Source of the DNA: Pseudomonadota bacterium
GTDB taxonomy: Bacteria > Pseudomonadota > Alphaproteobacteria > Sneathiellales > Sneathiellaceae
DNA length: 64,000 nt
NCBI GenBank assembly: GCA_024743055.1
Contig: JANSXH010000002.1
Coordinates: 243,496 to 307,495 of the forward strand
Direction of reading: 5' to 3'
How positions within the stretch are numbered: position 1 is the stretch's first letter; each line of letters starts with the position of its first letter. Of this stretch, positions 21,251-33,860 are shown in pieces. Both the position numbers and the translations under genes were made by a program. A model generated the notes under the pieces. It worked only from the letters and a program-made list of their open reading frames with translations. It ran no database searches and was not told the origin of the DNA.

Positions 21251-22612
21251 TTAGCGTAATGCCACCAGCTCGGCATCTTCCGTTAATATGTATAAGGTGC
21301 CATCCGCCACTATGGGAGGAATGGACGCTTTGTCAGAAAGCTCGATTTCTCCCAGAATGGAGCCATCATAGGGGGAAACCGCCACTGCCTTACCGTAATT
21401 GGACACTAAAATCAAACGATCACTGGCCAGAATGGGCCCGGACCAGATAATAAGATCGGTTTTGTCCTCCGGATCGTCAAACTTTCCAAGAGGGCTGACC
21501 CAGCGGATCAGACCATTGCGCCGAGAGAGGCTTACCAATTCCCCATCCGTTGAAACAACAAACAGGAAGTCACCTGCGATCCACGGGGTCTGTAAAGTGG
21601 AGATCTCCTGATCCCACAAGCGATTACCGGACCTAAGGTCCACAGCAATCATTCTGCCCGAATAGCTGGCGGCATAAACAATTCCACGGTCGATGACGGG
21701 AAAGGCGTTGATATCGGTCAGTGACGTCAAGGAGCTATAGGCACGGCGGCGAACAAGCTGCTCACTCCAGGTTTCCTGGCCATTGGTTGAACGAAGGGCA
21801 AAAACCTCTCCGCTGGCGAAGGGTACGACCAAAGCGCCATTGGCATAGGCCGGGCTAGCGGCCCCCAAAAGGCCTGTTGTCTCCACGCCACCTTCAAAGT
21901 CCCAGTCAATCTCGCCAGTGGTGGCATTCAATGCATAAACCCTGCTGTCAAAAGTAATGACGAAGACATGGTCCTCAGCAATGGTCGGGGCCGCCCGGAG
22001 CGGCACACCAAGATTGCGTGTCCATAACTTCTCGCCTGTTTCCCCATTCAGAGCAACGACATCCCCATAGGAAGTTGTTGCAAAGACATGCCCATATTCA
22101 AAGGAGATTCCCCCTCCGATATTTCCTTCATCCTCATCTTCGGGTGTGAGGTCGACTTCCCACAGGCGTTCACCATCTTCGGCTAAGAAGGCTCGTACCC
22201 GGGTGCTGGAGTCTAGAGTATAAACGCGGCCTTCTGCCACCACCGGTGAGGAGAACATCCGATTCTCATCATCTGACCCGTCGCCGATAGATACCCGCCA
22301 CACTTCTTTCAGGTCTTCACCAAGGGTTAAGTGGTAGAGGGCGTGGGACGGTACGCCGCCAGCTTGCGGCCAATTCTGATTTTCATAAGGGGCAGGAAGA
22401 CGAACTTCCAGATCAGCAAGACCGGCGTCAGCCTCAAGAGTTTGCTCGAGAGCTAGAATGGAAATTCGGTCACCAGGAAGAGGTGGGTCCTCCGATTCTC
22501 CAAACCAGTCCGGCAACAATGAACAGCCAGAAATGACAAGCGGCAAGACACAGACAGATAAGCCTTTAACGAACTTGTTTTTAATCTCGGTCACCCTACT
22601 CTCACCACTCAT
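21251..22612 (-). CDS. bamB: outer membrane assembly lipoprotein BamB (PQQ-like beta-propeller)
   Basis: Lipobox VISGCSLLP, repeated GxxYAxxxxGxxxALxxxTGxxxW blades; next to der. Confidence 0.88.
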   Translation of the reverse strand: MSGESRVTEIKNKFVKGLSVCVLPLVISGCSLLPDWFGESEDPPLPGDRISILALEQTLEADAGLADLEVRLPAPYENQNWPQAGGVPSHALYHLTLGEDLKEVWRVSIGDGSDDENRMFSSPVVAEGRVYTLDSSTRVRAFLAEDGERLWEVDLTPEDEDEGNIGGGISFEYGHVFATTSYGDVVALNGETGEKLWTRNLGVPLRAAPTIAEDHVFVITFDSRVYALNATTGEIDWDFEGGVETTGLLGAASPAYANGALVVPFASGEVFALRSTNGQETWSEQLVRRRAYSSLTSLTDINAFPVIDRGIVYAASYSGRMIAVDLRSGNRLWDQEISTLQTPWIAGDFLFVVSTDGELVSLSRRNGLIRWVSPLGKFDDPEDKTDLIIWSGPILASDRLILVSNYGKAVAVSPYDGSILGEIELSDKASIPPIVADGTLYILTEDAELVALR

Positions 22613-22634
22613 GTAAAGACAATATAGACCGCAA

Positions 22635-23282
22635 TCAGGTCCCTTCTATCGCTGCCAGCATTTGCGTAACCCGGCCTTTGATGTCCGCCGGAACCGTCGC
22701 ATCATTTTGCAGGCGATTTAAAACTTCAACCGCTTTTGTCTTGTCCCCATCTTTCAAATAAGAAAGGGCAATTAGCTCATTTGCAGAGGCGCTCCAGATG
22801 GAACTGGCGTCAGCAATTGCAGATACTTGGCTTCGCACATCTTCCGAACTGCCATTATCCAGCAGATAATAACCGGCAAGAAGGCTGGCGATAGAGGAAA
22901 ACTCGGCATCGACTGCGCTGTCATTCGCCAAGGCAGTGTATATCTCAAGGGCTTCTGCGCCCTTCCCGGCTTCAATCAAAGCGGCTGCTTCACGCAAGCG
23001 CGATAGAGGGCGATAGCCGGCATTGCCATCTTCAGCAAGAGTTCCAAATTCTGAGGCTGCTGCGTCCGGTTTGTTCTCGGACATCAGGGCCACTGCTGCT
23101 TCGAACCGACTTCCCTGATCAAGGGATTGGCTCAAGGTGTAATTCTGCCATCCAACATAGGACGCCGTCCCAACGACGATAAGCACAGCAGCCGCGATCA
23201 CGTATTTGCCATACGCCTTCCAAAGGGCAAGCGATTTATCCTTACGGACATCCTCGTCCACTTCATTAAAAATATCGGCCAC
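22635..23282 (-). CDS. TPR-like YfgM/DUF2133-type membrane-anchored protein
   Basis: DIFNEVDEDVRKDKSLALWKAYGKYVIAAAVLIVVGTASYVGWQNY N-terminal anchor, helical repeats; upstream of bamB. Confidence 0.75.
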   Translation of the reverse strand: MADIFNEVDEDVRKDKSLALWKAYGKYVIAAAVLIVVGTASYVGWQNYTLSQSLDQGSRFEAAVALMSENKPDAAASEFGTLAEDGNAGYRPLSRLREAAALIEAGKGAEALEIYTALANDSAVDAEFSSIASLLAGYYLLDNGSSEDVRSQVSAIADASSIWSASANELIALSYLKDGDKTKAVEVLNRLQNDATVPADIKGRVTQMLAAIEGT

Positions 23283-23462
23283 AAAAAACTCCAGTGTTTC
23301 TCAGATTTGGCGGCTAAATTAAACCGCACAACAGCATATGGCAAACTCTGTCTCACCATTCCAGTTGAAAAGTGATCCCCAGAGCCGTTTTTTTTGGTAA
23401 TTCGGCTTACACATCCGCTTAATAGCGCTTAAAATAGCCTCACTTTACGAAATTTAGGGAAA

Positions 23463-23645
23463 TTGCCGGTCATGACTGAAGGACAGATTTTACAACTAGT
23501 TGCCCTTCTGATGGTCCTCGTCCTGGTATTTCCTGGTTTTCTCTATTACACCCGCAACCAGCCCATGGCGTCGACCTTACGCAATATTGCCATCTGGCTC
23601 GGACTGGCCCTCATTGCAGCTTTTCTCTATAATCTGTTTGGATAA
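23463..23645 (+). CDS. small membrane protein
   Basis: 60 aa, two hydrophobic segments; ORF only. Confidence 0.5.
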   Translation: MPVMTEGQILQLVALLMVLVLVFPGFLYYTRNQPMASTLRNIAIWLGLALIAAFLYNLFG

Positions 23646-24153
23646 CTTTCAATTGATCGCGACAAATTTCGTCCGAGGCATCTCACCTGGGCGTCAAAGA
23701 GAATTTATGAGGATTGTCGACGGTTCATGTGCGTCTGCCAACCAGTCACATCCTCACTCATCTTCACAGTGTTAATTCTTCTCATCCAGCACTGAAGTCC
23801 CTAATTATTCGCAAGGCGCAGTAGTTAAAATGGCGTCCTTATAAATTCGTCCAGATACCGGGTCGTGGAATATCTGCGCGGCATGCGCCTACACTCTCAC
23901 TCTCAACACCGTTATATAGAAATCCCGTTCTCGAAGCGCTGTCGGTCTCGTAAATTTTTGAGGAAAACCCCAAGTCATTTCAGCGCCGAACGCTATTCCC
24001 AGTCACCCGTTAACCATAACATAAAGAGCCCCAATATGCAAGCTCGCTAATGTCCGTAATTCGAGAAATACCCCTTTACCAATATTTCATGTTTTGGCCT
24101 TAATCTGTCCCAACATATAACGTTCGAGAGTAAAGAACGGGAGTAGCGTAACA

Positions 24154-24336
24154 ATGGCCAATTCATTCCTTGAAAAACAAAAACGGGCAATTGCCGATAA
24201 TCTGATTGATACCTGTGGATTGCAACGGGCCTTCCATGCCGCCAAGCAATTTGGATGGCATGACATTGCGGCTGACATCAATGATCGTATTCGTCATCCT
24301 GACGGTCCGAGAGATGAAGAGCCAGTCCGCCACTAG
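24154..24336 (+). CDS. hypothetical small protein
   Basis: 60 aa MANSFLEKQKRAIADNLIDTCGLQRAFHAAKQFGWHDIAADINDRI, plausible helical protein. Confidence 0.5.
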   Translation: MANSFLEKQKRAIADNLIDTCGLQRAFHAAKQFGWHDIAADINDRIRHPDGPRDEEPVRH

Positions 24337-24725
24337 GGAAGCGCATATCCCAGAACCTCACTGATAAACCGCCCTGGAAGCAAGGCAAAAAGTCCGGCCA
24401 AGGCCATTCCGATAAGGGTTCCCGCCATAAAGGCTGCGTGGCGCCGAACATTGCCTTTGCGGATACTCCAAATGGCCATCACCAGGCAGAACAAGACCCA
24501 GATGCTAAGGCCATGGATCCAGCTGAAGCTCCCATTCTCAAGACTGCGCATCCAAAAACTCGGAAGGGTGACGATGAGCATCAAGCCAACCCAAATCCGA
24601 CCTCGAAATTTATGCGCCTGATCGCCTTTCGGATCTTTTAGCAATTGAAATATACCGAGCCCCAGCGCCACCACTGCCGCCACCAGATGGGCCCATGTCA
24701 GGTATAGTACAAAGGGTTCCTGCAA
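24333..24725 (-). CDS. DUF2306-like four-TM membrane protein
   Basis: AHLVAAVVALGLGIFQLLKDPKGDQAHKFRGRIWV, WIHGLSIWVL, MALAGLFALLPGRF. Confidence 0.65.
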   Translation of the reverse strand: MQEPFVLYLTWAHLVAAVVALGLGIFQLLKDPKGDQAHKFRGRIWVGLMLIVTLPSFWMRSLENGSFSWIHGLSIWVLFCLVMAIWSIRKGNVRRHAAFMAGTLIGMALAGLFALLPGRFISEVLGYALP

Positions 24726-24800
24726 AACTCATTCTCCCTTTCACTTAATACCTGCAATGAATTCTTCACAAACAAAATTTAGGTCGAACAGATTAATTCG

Positions 24801-25799
24801 CTAGCTACTTTTTGGTACAAGCTTGGTTATTTCCATTATTGAATTAGATTCTCCAGGCTCACTTGCTACGAAACCGCTTGGAACAATAGAATAGATTGAA
24901 CGAGTTGTTTCTATGAGAACAGCATTTTTGGCGCCTTCATCTTCACCAGCGGCCTTAATAAATGCTTGGAACGTTTTTAATCCGTTTGCGCGTTGTTTGT
25001 TAACCGTCATTTGATGCATATGTGCGCGATATATCCTTCCACACCAAATTGCTGCTGTAATTAGTACACCGATGGTAACGAATTTGATTGTAGTATGTTG
25101 AATGATAATTGGAAGTGTTGCCCCTTCAGGGATAGACAATACTGAAACAAACAATATCGCGAAAACAATCGTTGCAAACAAACTAAGACCCGTAACCCAA
25201 AGCCATGTTACCGCTTGTCTTTCATTTTGTTTTGCTTGCCCAGCAAAATCCTCAGTAAAATGACCAACGCCGACTTCAGCTGCCGCAGTTCGAGCTGCTT
25301 GAACAATTGAGTCAATTTGTTTTTTCTGCCCTTCAATTATCTCGGTAGTTTCCTGTAGCATTTCATTTAGAGTTGCCTTAGCATTTTTCATATCAAGAAT
25401 CGATTTATCGACATCACCTTGAAGAAATGCGAGAAAAGGAATCCACAGCGCTATTTGCGGAAACAGGCTTTCTAAATTATTACCTAAGGTATATACAATA
25501 TCATCGCGATTAGCATTGGGATCTCCGTCCAGAGTGAAGGCTTCCATCCGATCCAACGTAGCTTTTATTTCTATCAAATTATTGATTGTGGTTTGAACAA
25601 CATTCTGGGGAAGATGCCTAATTTGTTCACTGTAAGACTTAAGAGGATTTAAAATAGAATCCAATTTCTGTAAGTCAGGGGTAGCCGCTTCAAAATTTAT
25701 GGCACCCCAACTTGGATTTTTCACGAAATTTTCTATATTTTCGATTGAACATTCTTCAACAATATTGTGAAATTCATCCAATTTTTCATCAGAAATCAT
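24801..25799 (-). CDS. hypothetical coiled-coil membrane protein
   Basis: 332-aa ORF in AT-rich stretch, long helical N-terminus then two TM segments (WLWVTGLSLFATIVFAILFVSVL, IKFVTIGVLITAAIWC). Confidence 0.7.
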   Translation of the reverse strand: MISDEKLDEFHNIVEECSIENIENFVKNPSWGAINFEAATPDLQKLDSILNPLKSYSEQIRHLPQNVVQTTINNLIEIKATLDRMEAFTLDGDPNANRDDIVYTLGNNLESLFPQIALWIPFLAFLQGDVDKSILDMKNAKATLNEMLQETTEIIEGQKKQIDSIVQAARTAAAEVGVGHFTEDFAGQAKQNERQAVTWLWVTGLSLFATIVFAILFVSVLSIPEGATLPIIIQHTTIKFVTIGVLITAAIWCGRIYRAHMHQMTVNKQRANGLKTFQAFIKAAGEDEGAKNAVLIETTRSIYSIVPSGFVASEPGESNSIMEITKLVPKSS

Positions 25800-25953
25800 T
25801 TACCGCTCCTTTTTTAAGGGCAACTGTTTACGATAAAAACAGACTCTGTTTCGTAACTTAAAATAGAAACACGATTTTTTATAGTATTTTTCTCTAATTC
25901 ACACTAGTTTTATTTGTTCAGTCCGTGCACTAACTCTAGTAATCGAGATATTC

Positions 25954-27501
25954 CTATTCCCACTCGATGGTTCCGGGGGGTTTTGAGGTGGTGTCATAGA
26001 CGACACGATTGATACCTTTTACCTGATTGATGATGCGGGTGGAGACCCGGCCGAGGAAATCATGTTCAAACGGGTAGTAATCCGCTGTCATGCCGTCAGT
26101 CGACGTCACGGCGCGTAAGGCACAGACATAGTCATAGGTGCGGTCATCTCCCATAACACCAACGGTGCGAACCGGGAGCAACACGGCGAAGGCCTGCCAG
26201 ATCTCATCATAGAGGCCGGCTTTGCGAATTTCGTCTAGATAGATGGTGTCGGCTTTACGCAGGATCTCAAGCCGGTCTCTGCTAATGGCACCCGGCACTC
26301 GAATGGCTAATCCCGGTCCCGGAAACGGATGGCGATCAACAAGCTCAGAGGCCATGCCGAGCTCCCGCCCAAGGGCGCGGACTTCATCCTTGAATAACTC
26401 CCTGAGTGGCTCCACCAGTTTCAGGTTCATGCGATCGGGCAATCCCCCAACGTTATGATGCGACTTGATGGTGACGCTGGGTCCGCCGGCGAACGAAACA
26501 CTCTCGATCACATCCGGATAGAGTGTGCCCTGGGCGAGAAACTCCGCACCGCCTACCTTGCTGGCTTCCTCATCAAAAACATCGATAAAGATACGGCCAA
26601 TGATCTTGCGCTTTGTTTCAGGATCATCCACGCCCTCCAGCTCTCCTAGGAACTGTTCAGAGGCATCGCGATGGATCAGGGGGATATTATATTTGTCCCG
26701 AAAGACACTTACGACCTGTTCAGATTCGCCCGCCCGCATCAAACCGTTATCCACATAGACGCAGGTCAGTTGATCGCCAATCGCCTCATGTATAAGGACG
26801 GCAACCACTGAACTGTCGACCCCGCCGGACAGGCCACATATAACCTTGCCCGATCCCACCTGCTTGCGGATCGCCGCAATGGCCTGATCCTTAAAGGCGG
26901 CCATGGTCCAGTCACCTTTGAGGCCGCAAATGCGATGAACAAAATTGGAGAGAAGCGCCGCTCCTTTTGGGGTATGGACGACTTCGGGATGGAACTGCAC
27001 CCCGTAGAATTTCCTGTCCTCATCGGCAATCCCGGCAAAGGGGGCGCCGTCCGAGGTGGCCATGACGCCGAAACCTTCAGGGATCTCAACCACTGTGTCC
27101 CCATGGCTCATCCAGACCTGATCTCGTGTTCCCGGTTCCCAAACGCCTTCAAACAAGGCTGAATCTGCAACTACCTCGACTTCAGCCCGTCCAAATTCCC
27201 GATGATCCGGCGCTTCCACCTTGCCACCGAGTTGCGCGCACATGGTCTGCTGCCCATAGCAGATGCCGAGAACCGGCACGCCCATGTCGAATACTGCATC
27301 CGGCGCCCGGGGTGTTTCATCGCCAATGACGGAAGCTGGCCCACCGGAAAGAATTATTCCAGCCGGATCAAAGTCCTGCAATTTTTCGGCAGCTGAATTG
27401 AAAGGAATGATTTCGCTATACACCCCGGCTTCTCGGACCCTGCGCGCGATCAGCTGAGTGACCTGACTTCCAAAGTCAATGATCAGAATACTGTTTTTCA
27501 T
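25954..27501 (-). CDS. guaA: GMP synthase (glutamine-hydrolysing)
   Basis: [60 protein letters not shown]-terminus. Confidence 0.97.
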   Translation of the reverse strand: MKNSILIIDFGSQVTQLIARRVREAGVYSEIIPFNSAAEKLQDFDPAGIILSGGPASVIGDETPRAPDAVFDMGVPVLGICYGQQTMCAQLGGKVEAPDHREFGRAEVEVVADSALFEGVWEPGTRDQVWMSHGDTVVEIPEGFGVMATSDGAPFAGIADEDRKFYGVQFHPEVVHTPKGAALLSNFVHRICGLKGDWTMAAFKDQAIAAIRKQVGSGKVICGLSGGVDSSVVAVLIHEAIGDQLTCVYVDNGLMRAGESEQVVSVFRDKYNIPLIHRDASEQFLGELEGVDDPETKRKIIGRIFIDVFDEEASKVGGAEFLAQGTLYPDVIESVSFAGGPSVTIKSHHNVGGLPDRMNLKLVEPLRELFKDEVRALGRELGMASELVDRHPFPGPGLAIRVPGAISRDRLEILRKADTIYLDEIRKAGLYDEIWQAFAVLLPVRTVGVMGDDRTYDYVCALRAVTSTDGMTADYYPFEHDFLGRVSTRIINQVKGINRVVYDTTSKPPGTIEWE

Positions 27502-27611
27502 AGACGGGGTTTAGACATATTGGCCATGTCTGTCCACCCCGTTTATGTGCTTGTGGGAATGTTTGTCCCGATGTGAATGCGGGGTGTCGTTTTTCGATCA
27601 CCCCGTCCTAT

Positions 27612-28106
27612 TCAGGTCAGGCCTTTTTTGGTTTTATATTCGGCAACCGCCCGCTTCAGCATCGTATATTCCGGGCAGCCGAAGAAGCAAAGACTGTCCA
27701 ATCTTAAGAGATGCTTTTCCGCCATTTCCAGATTGTCCGTCAGCAGGTAAGCTTCGCCAATATACTCGTTGGCACCGCGGTGATCAGGATCGATAGCAAG
27801 CGCTTTTTCATAGAAGCCAAAAGCCGCATCATAGTCACCTTTTTTCCTGTTGGCATAACCGAGATAGTTAAAAGCATCGGCATTTTTTGGATCCATCGCC
27901 GTCACTTTTGTGAAGGAGGAAATCGCGGCATCCCATTGCTCTTTGTCAATCGCAGCTTTACCGGCCGCAAAATCAGGATTTTTCGGGGCCTCCGCCTGTG
28001 TTGACGTATCGCTATCGCTTGATCCGGCAGCAAAGACGATTTGCGCTGTCAAGAGATGCGCTGCCGCTAAAGTGAATAAAGCCAAAAAGAATTTACGAAT
28101 TGTCAT
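27612..28106 (-). CDS. secreted TPR protein
   Basis: Signal peptide then TPR-like DPKNADAFNYLGYANRKKGDYDAAFGFYEKALAIDPDHRGANEYIGEAYL. Confidence 0.82.
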   Translation of the reverse strand: MTIRKFFLALFTLAAAHLLTAQIVFAAGSSDSDTSTQAEAPKNPDFAAGKAAIDKEQWDAAISSFTKVTAMDPKNADAFNYLGYANRKKGDYDAAFGFYEKALAIDPDHRGANEYIGEAYLLTDNLEMAEKHLLRLDSLCFFGCPEYTMLKRAVAEYKTKKGLT

Positions 28107-28238
28107 TGTTCTGACACCCTTCCTGTTTTTGGATTAGCATTACGCTATATACGGCATTCTTCGAAGATCAGACCACAACCTGCGGCAAAATAAAAGCCAC
28201 TTTTGATCACGACAGGGTGAGCTCCGTCACTGAATGGC

Positions 28239-28718
28239 TTATATCGGGAACATCACAATCAATTGCAAGACCAACACCGTGATTGCAAAGATCCAGCCGA
28301 TAAGGTGAATAAGAATGATTTTGCGAGCAGCATGTCTTAGGGAGGTGATATCACCGTCGGGATCAGCCGTCGTGACAGCCTGCAATGCCCCTCTTCCGAA
28401 AACAAGAAAATACAGAACGAAAGCAGCAATAAAGCAGAGACTGGCGAGGCTTGGGAAATCGTAGGCAAATAGATGCGTTTGATAAAGTGCCAGTACCAGC
28501 GCCGCCAGCACAAAGACGGCCATAATCACCGGGCCACCGTAATGGATAAATCTCTTTAACTCTGCGAGGATCCGTCGAATTTCGTCATCCGAGACGTTTG
28601 GATCCTCAACATCGCCGATCAGGCCCATCGCCGGTCGTTCGACGAAATTCAGCATTAGCAGCATGCCGTTGGCAAGACTGAATAGTGACAAGAGAATCCC
28701 GGCTATGTAATATTCCAT
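28239..28718 (-). CDS. hypothetical four-TM membrane protein
   Basis: MEYYIAGILLSLFSLANGMLLMLNF start internal to listed ORF; hydrophobic segments. Confidence 0.6.
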   Translation of the reverse strand: MEYYIAGILLSLFSLANGMLLMLNFVERPAMGLIGDVEDPNVSDDEIRRILAELKRFIHYGGPVIMAVFVLAALVLALYQTHLFAYDFPSLASLCFIAAFVLYFLVFGRGALQAVTTADPDGDITSLRHAARKIILIHLIGWIFAITVLVLQLIVMFPI

Positions 28719-28764
28719 CGCAAAACACACCTTAAAATTGCTTTGAAATAACAGAATAAGCCAG

Positions 28765-30066
28765 TTAAGGCTGCCGCTCAAGAACCGCCGTGAAGAAACC
28801 GTCTGAGCCAAAATCTGCCGGTGTGACCGAGAAATAGTCTTCGGTATAGCTATCTCGCAATCCCGCCTCTTCCCAAAGCTCCTGAACGGGCAGGAGTTTA
28901 AAGGACGGCTGAGCCTTTAGAAACTGACTGACCTGATGCTGATTTTCCTCTATCAGGATGGAACATGTGGCATAGATCAGCCGTCCACCGGACGCGACGA
29001 GTTGGCAGGCGTTTTCCAATATCGTAGCTTGCAGACCGCGAAGTTCCTGCAGTTTTTCCTCACTAAATTTCCATTTCTGATCAGGCTGACGACGCCAGGT
29101 TCCGCTTCCCGAACAGGGAGCATCTACAAAGACACGATCCGCGGCTCCGTACAATCCAGCCAACAGTTCCTGATCACTATCGTCTTGAGCCAACACTGCA
29201 GATTCAAGGATATCTATCCCGGCCCGCCGGCTTCGACCAGCAATGTCGCGCATACGGCGGGGATTGATATCAAAGGCGCTGATCCGCCCGCTATTTTGCA
29301 TCTGTGCCGCTAGAGCCAGACTTTTACCGCCCCCGCCCGCGCAATAATCAATCACCAGCATGCCAGGCCGAGGCATGGCCAACCGGCTTGAAATTTGGGC
29401 GGCCTCATCCTGTATCTCGACTATACCTTTTTCCAACAAGGGATGACGGCTTAGGTTCTGACGGGCTTCCAGGATCAAGCCGTCAGGAGATAATTTGGTT
29501 GGGGAGACCGGTATGTCAGCCTCTTCAAATAAGGTCAACGCCTCCTCCCGGGTGGTTTTAAGGAGGTTGGCCCGCAACGTCACCGGACCGCGCTGCTGAT
29601 AACTGGCCATAATAGCGGCAGCTTCCCCATCATATTGCTGATCAAGCTTGTCAGCGAGCCATTTGGGAAAATTACCGACAACATGGGGCGGCATGGTGGA
29701 AAGGTCGAGACCTGTGAAAGTCTCCAACGTCGCCCCTTCTTCCTCTGTGAGTTCTTCGAGGCTGTGAGGGCCGACAAGATAGGTCTGCTGTAATTCTTGC
29801 AGATGAACATCCTCGAACATAATGAGCGCTAGCAAAGCCTGCAACCTTGGCGTTTGGTCGAGCTTCAACTGCGTCAACACCCAGTCAATCTCTCCTCGCC
29901 GACGCAGGCATTTATACACGAATTCACTGACCCAGCGACGGTCTTTCGATCCGGCATAACGACGGGCGCGAAAAAAGGAACCGATCTCATTTTCCGCAGG
30001 AGAGGGAGAAGCCGCAATGAGGGCTAGTAGCTCCGCCGCTGCGGCGAGCCGGGCTGATGGGGTCAC
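28765..30066 (-). CDS. rsmB: 16S rRNA (cytosine967-C5)-methyltransferase
   Basis: VIDYCAGGGGKSLALAAQM, VDAPCSGSGTWRRQPDQKW, YATCSI motifs. Confidence 0.92.
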   Translation of the reverse strand: MTPSARLAAAAELLALIAASPSPAENEIGSFFRARRYAGSKDRRWVSEFVYKCLRRRGEIDWVLTQLKLDQTPRLQALLALIMFEDVHLQELQQTYLVGPHSLEELTEEEGATLETFTGLDLSTMPPHVVGNFPKWLADKLDQQYDGEAAAIMASYQQRGPVTLRANLLKTTREEALTLFEEADIPVSPTKLSPDGLILEARQNLSRHPLLEKGIVEIQDEAAQISSRLAMPRPGMLVIDYCAGGGGKSLALAAQMQNSGRISAFDINPRRMRDIAGRSRRAGIDILESAVLAQDDSDQELLAGLYGAADRVFVDAPCSGSGTWRRQPDQKWKFSEEKLQELRGLQATILENACQLVASGGRLIYATCSILIEENQHQVSQFLKAQPSFKLLPVQELWEEAGLRDSYTEDYFSVTPADFGSDGFFTAVLERQP

Positions 30067-30072
30067 AGTCGC

Positions 30073-31560
<1,488 letters not shown>

Positions 31561-31664
31561 TCATACAGTGAGTTTCTGAAAATCATAGAGGCAAAATTTG
31601 CGGAAGGAGCTTTTTTTGGCAGCGCCGAAATATCAGCGCTTTTCCGCCAAAAACTGCTACTATT

Positions 31665-32411
31665 TCAGGCCTCACCACTCTCGTCATCATCACGTCCGCG
31701 AAAACCTGTCGCCACGACATAGGCTTCGCGCGAATCCGCCCGGCTCGCTTCCGGCTTGGCATGATGGACCTGCGCGAAGTTCTTTTTCAGCATATCCAGG
31801 AGCTGGTTCTCCGTACCGCCCTTTAAAACCTTAGCAACGAATACGCCGCCCGGGGCCAATACATCAATGGCAAAGTCCAGCGCCAACTCACACATGTAGA
31901 CAATACGCAAATGATCCGTCTGACGATGACCCGTGGTGGGGGCCGCCATGTCAGAGATCACCGCATTGGCAAGACCGCCGAGAGCTTTCTTGACCTCGAT
32001 ATCCGCATCATCGGCCGTGAAGTCGAGTTTCATGATCTCGGCGCCCTGCATCGGCTCCATGCCGAGGATATCGACGGCCAGCACCCGGCCCTTGCCTTTC
32101 AAGGCCCCGACGCGTTCCACCGCCACCTGAGTCCAACCGCCAGGAGCGGCCCCCAGATCAACGACGGAATCGCCGGATTTCAGCAGCTTGTAGCGGTCAT
32201 CGATCTGCATGAGCTTGAAAGCAGCACGGGAACGCAGACCGCGTGTCTTTGCCTCGGCCACATAGGGATCATTAAGCTGCCGCTCCAGCCAGAGGGTGGA
32301 GGAATTCTTGCGGCCACGTGCCGTCTTGACCTTGGTATGCAAGAGCCGCCCGGTCATGCCGGTGGATTTGGATCCCGCTTTTCCCGGGCGTTTTTTGCTC
32401 TGCTTGCTCAT
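31665..32411 (-). CDS. rlmE: 23S rRNA (uridine2552-2'-O)-methyltransferase
   Basis: [55 protein letters not shown]. Confidence 0.94.
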   Translation of the reverse strand: MSKQSKKRPGKAGSKSTGMTGRLLHTKVKTARGRKNSSTLWLERQLNDPYVAEAKTRGLRSRAAFKLMQIDDRYKLLKSGDSVVDLGAAPGGWTQVAVERVGALKGKGRVLAVDILGMEPMQGAEIMKLDFTADDADIEVKKALGGLANAVISDMAAPTTGHRQTDHLRIVYMCELALDFAIDVLAPGGVFVAKVLKGGTENQLLDMLKKNFAQVHHAKPEASRADSREAYVVATGFRGRDDDESGEA

Positions 32412-33532
32412 TGTTCCGCCTTTGGCTCGGGTGCGCTCGGCGCTCCTGACCCGTTGGTGACTTTTTTGGCAGCACAGAATTCCTCATCCGCACGGCGCAT
32501 CATTCCCAGCAACAGCCCTTCGCGCAAGCCGCGATCCGCCACACGGAGTTTCTTGACCGGCCATCTAGTATGCATGGCCTCGACGATGGCGCAGCCGGAA
32601 ACCACCAGGTCCGCCCGTTCCTCCCCGATACAGGGCTCGGCCACCCGTGCTTCGTAATCGCTGCGGGCCAGGCGCTGACAAACGCCGATGATCGAGCGGG
32701 CATTGAGCCAGGCGCCATCGACCCGCTGCCGACTATAACGCGGCAGCCCGAAATGCACCCCGGCCAGGGTCGTTACCGTACCAGAGGTTCCGAGCATCTG
32801 CACCCGTCCCTCGCGGATGTTATCGGCTATGCCGTGCTCTTCCTCGAAAGCATCAATATGATGCCCGACATCGGCAATCATGTTCATATAAGCAGTCTCA
32901 GAGACAACCATGCCGCCATGACGCTCGGTCAGGGTCACCACGCCGTAAGGAATGGAGGTCCAGCCCAGGACCTCACTTTTCTTGCGCTGTCCAAGTCCGA
33001 GCCAGACCAGCTCCGTACTGCCGCCGCCGATATCGAAAACCAGCGCATTCTGGTTGCGGTAATCCAGCAAGGGCGTGCAGCCGTCAGCGGCCAGGGCCGC
33101 TTCTTCTCCGGTGGTGATGATAACCAGATCGATACCGCATTCATCGCGGACCCGTTCAAGAAAAGCCTCGCTGTTGCTGGCCTTGCGGCAGACCTCGGTG
33201 GCGACACAGCGCATACGTGTCACCCCGCAGCGCTGCATTTTATCGGCACAGATCTTAAGCGCTTCAACGGTTCTTTCGATGGCCTCCTCAGAGAGGACGC
33301 CGGTTATACTCACCCCTTCGCCAAGCCGGACAATACGGGAAAAGCTATCAATGACGCGAAAACTGCTGCCATTCGGTTTTGCCACCAGAAGTCTGCAGTT
33401 ATTGGTACCTAGATCAATGGCCCCGTATATATGAGACCATCTTCCTCTATTACCCTGTCTGTTTCTGCTCCGATATCTTTTCCGCCGTCCGCTCCTTCGC
33501 CGTGGGTTATCTGTCGTTGCCACCCAGGACAT
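32408..33532 (-). CDS. Ppx/GppA family exopolyphosphatase/pppGpp phosphatase
   Basis: [40 protein letters not shown]. Confidence 0.93.
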   Translation of the reverse strand: MSWVATTDNPRRRSGRRKRYRSRNRQGNRGRWSHIYGAIDLGTNNCRLLVAKPNGSSFRVIDSFSRIVRLGEGVSITGVLSEEAIERTVEALKICADKMQRCGVTRMRCVATEVCRKASNSEAFLERVRDECGIDLVIITTGEEAALAADGCTPLLDYRNQNALVFDIGGGSTELVWLGLGQRKKSEVLGWTSIPYGVVTLTERHGGMVVSETAYMNMIADVGHHIDAFEEEHGIADNIREGRVQMLGTSGTVTTLAGVHFGLPRYSRQRVDGAWLNARSIIGVCQRLARSDYEARVAEPCIGEERADLVVSGCAIVEAMHTRWPVKKLRVADRGLREGLLLGMMRRADEEFCAAKKVTNGSGAPSAPEPKAEQ

Positions 33533-33705
33533 ACCTCCAGGTAAAAATCATAGGCATTGTAGCCATTACCCGTACAGTAACAGTTTTCTGGTCATAGGTT
33601 CACATATATTTTGCGGAGGAGTAGTTTTACGGTGATTGACAAGCCCGCAGGGACTTGCTAGTAGAGCCGCCTACCCGCGCCGGCAAGCAGTTGCCCGCAC
33701 CCGGA

Positions 33706-33779
33706 TGGGGAATCGTCTAACGGTAGGACAGCGGACTCTGACTCCGTCAATCCTGGTTCGAATCCAGGTTCCCCAGCCA
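33706..33779 (+). tRNA. tRNA-Gln(CTG), CCA encoded
   Basis: TGGGGAA/TTCCCCA acceptor stem, anticodon arm GCGGA-CTCTGAC-TCCGT (anticodon 33738-33740), GGTTCGAATCC T-arm. Confidence 0.97.
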
Positions 33780-33860
33780 CCCAAATCCAGACATTGCCTC
33801 CTCCAGTAGTCTACTGTATTTAAAAAACTACGTATCATTGAATTTCTGAGGTTGGTTATA

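Noticed and set aside
32570-33412. 280-aa plus-strand ORF opposite ppx/gppA
   Set aside because: No recognisable motifs; the opposite strand encodes a clear Ppx/GppA protein
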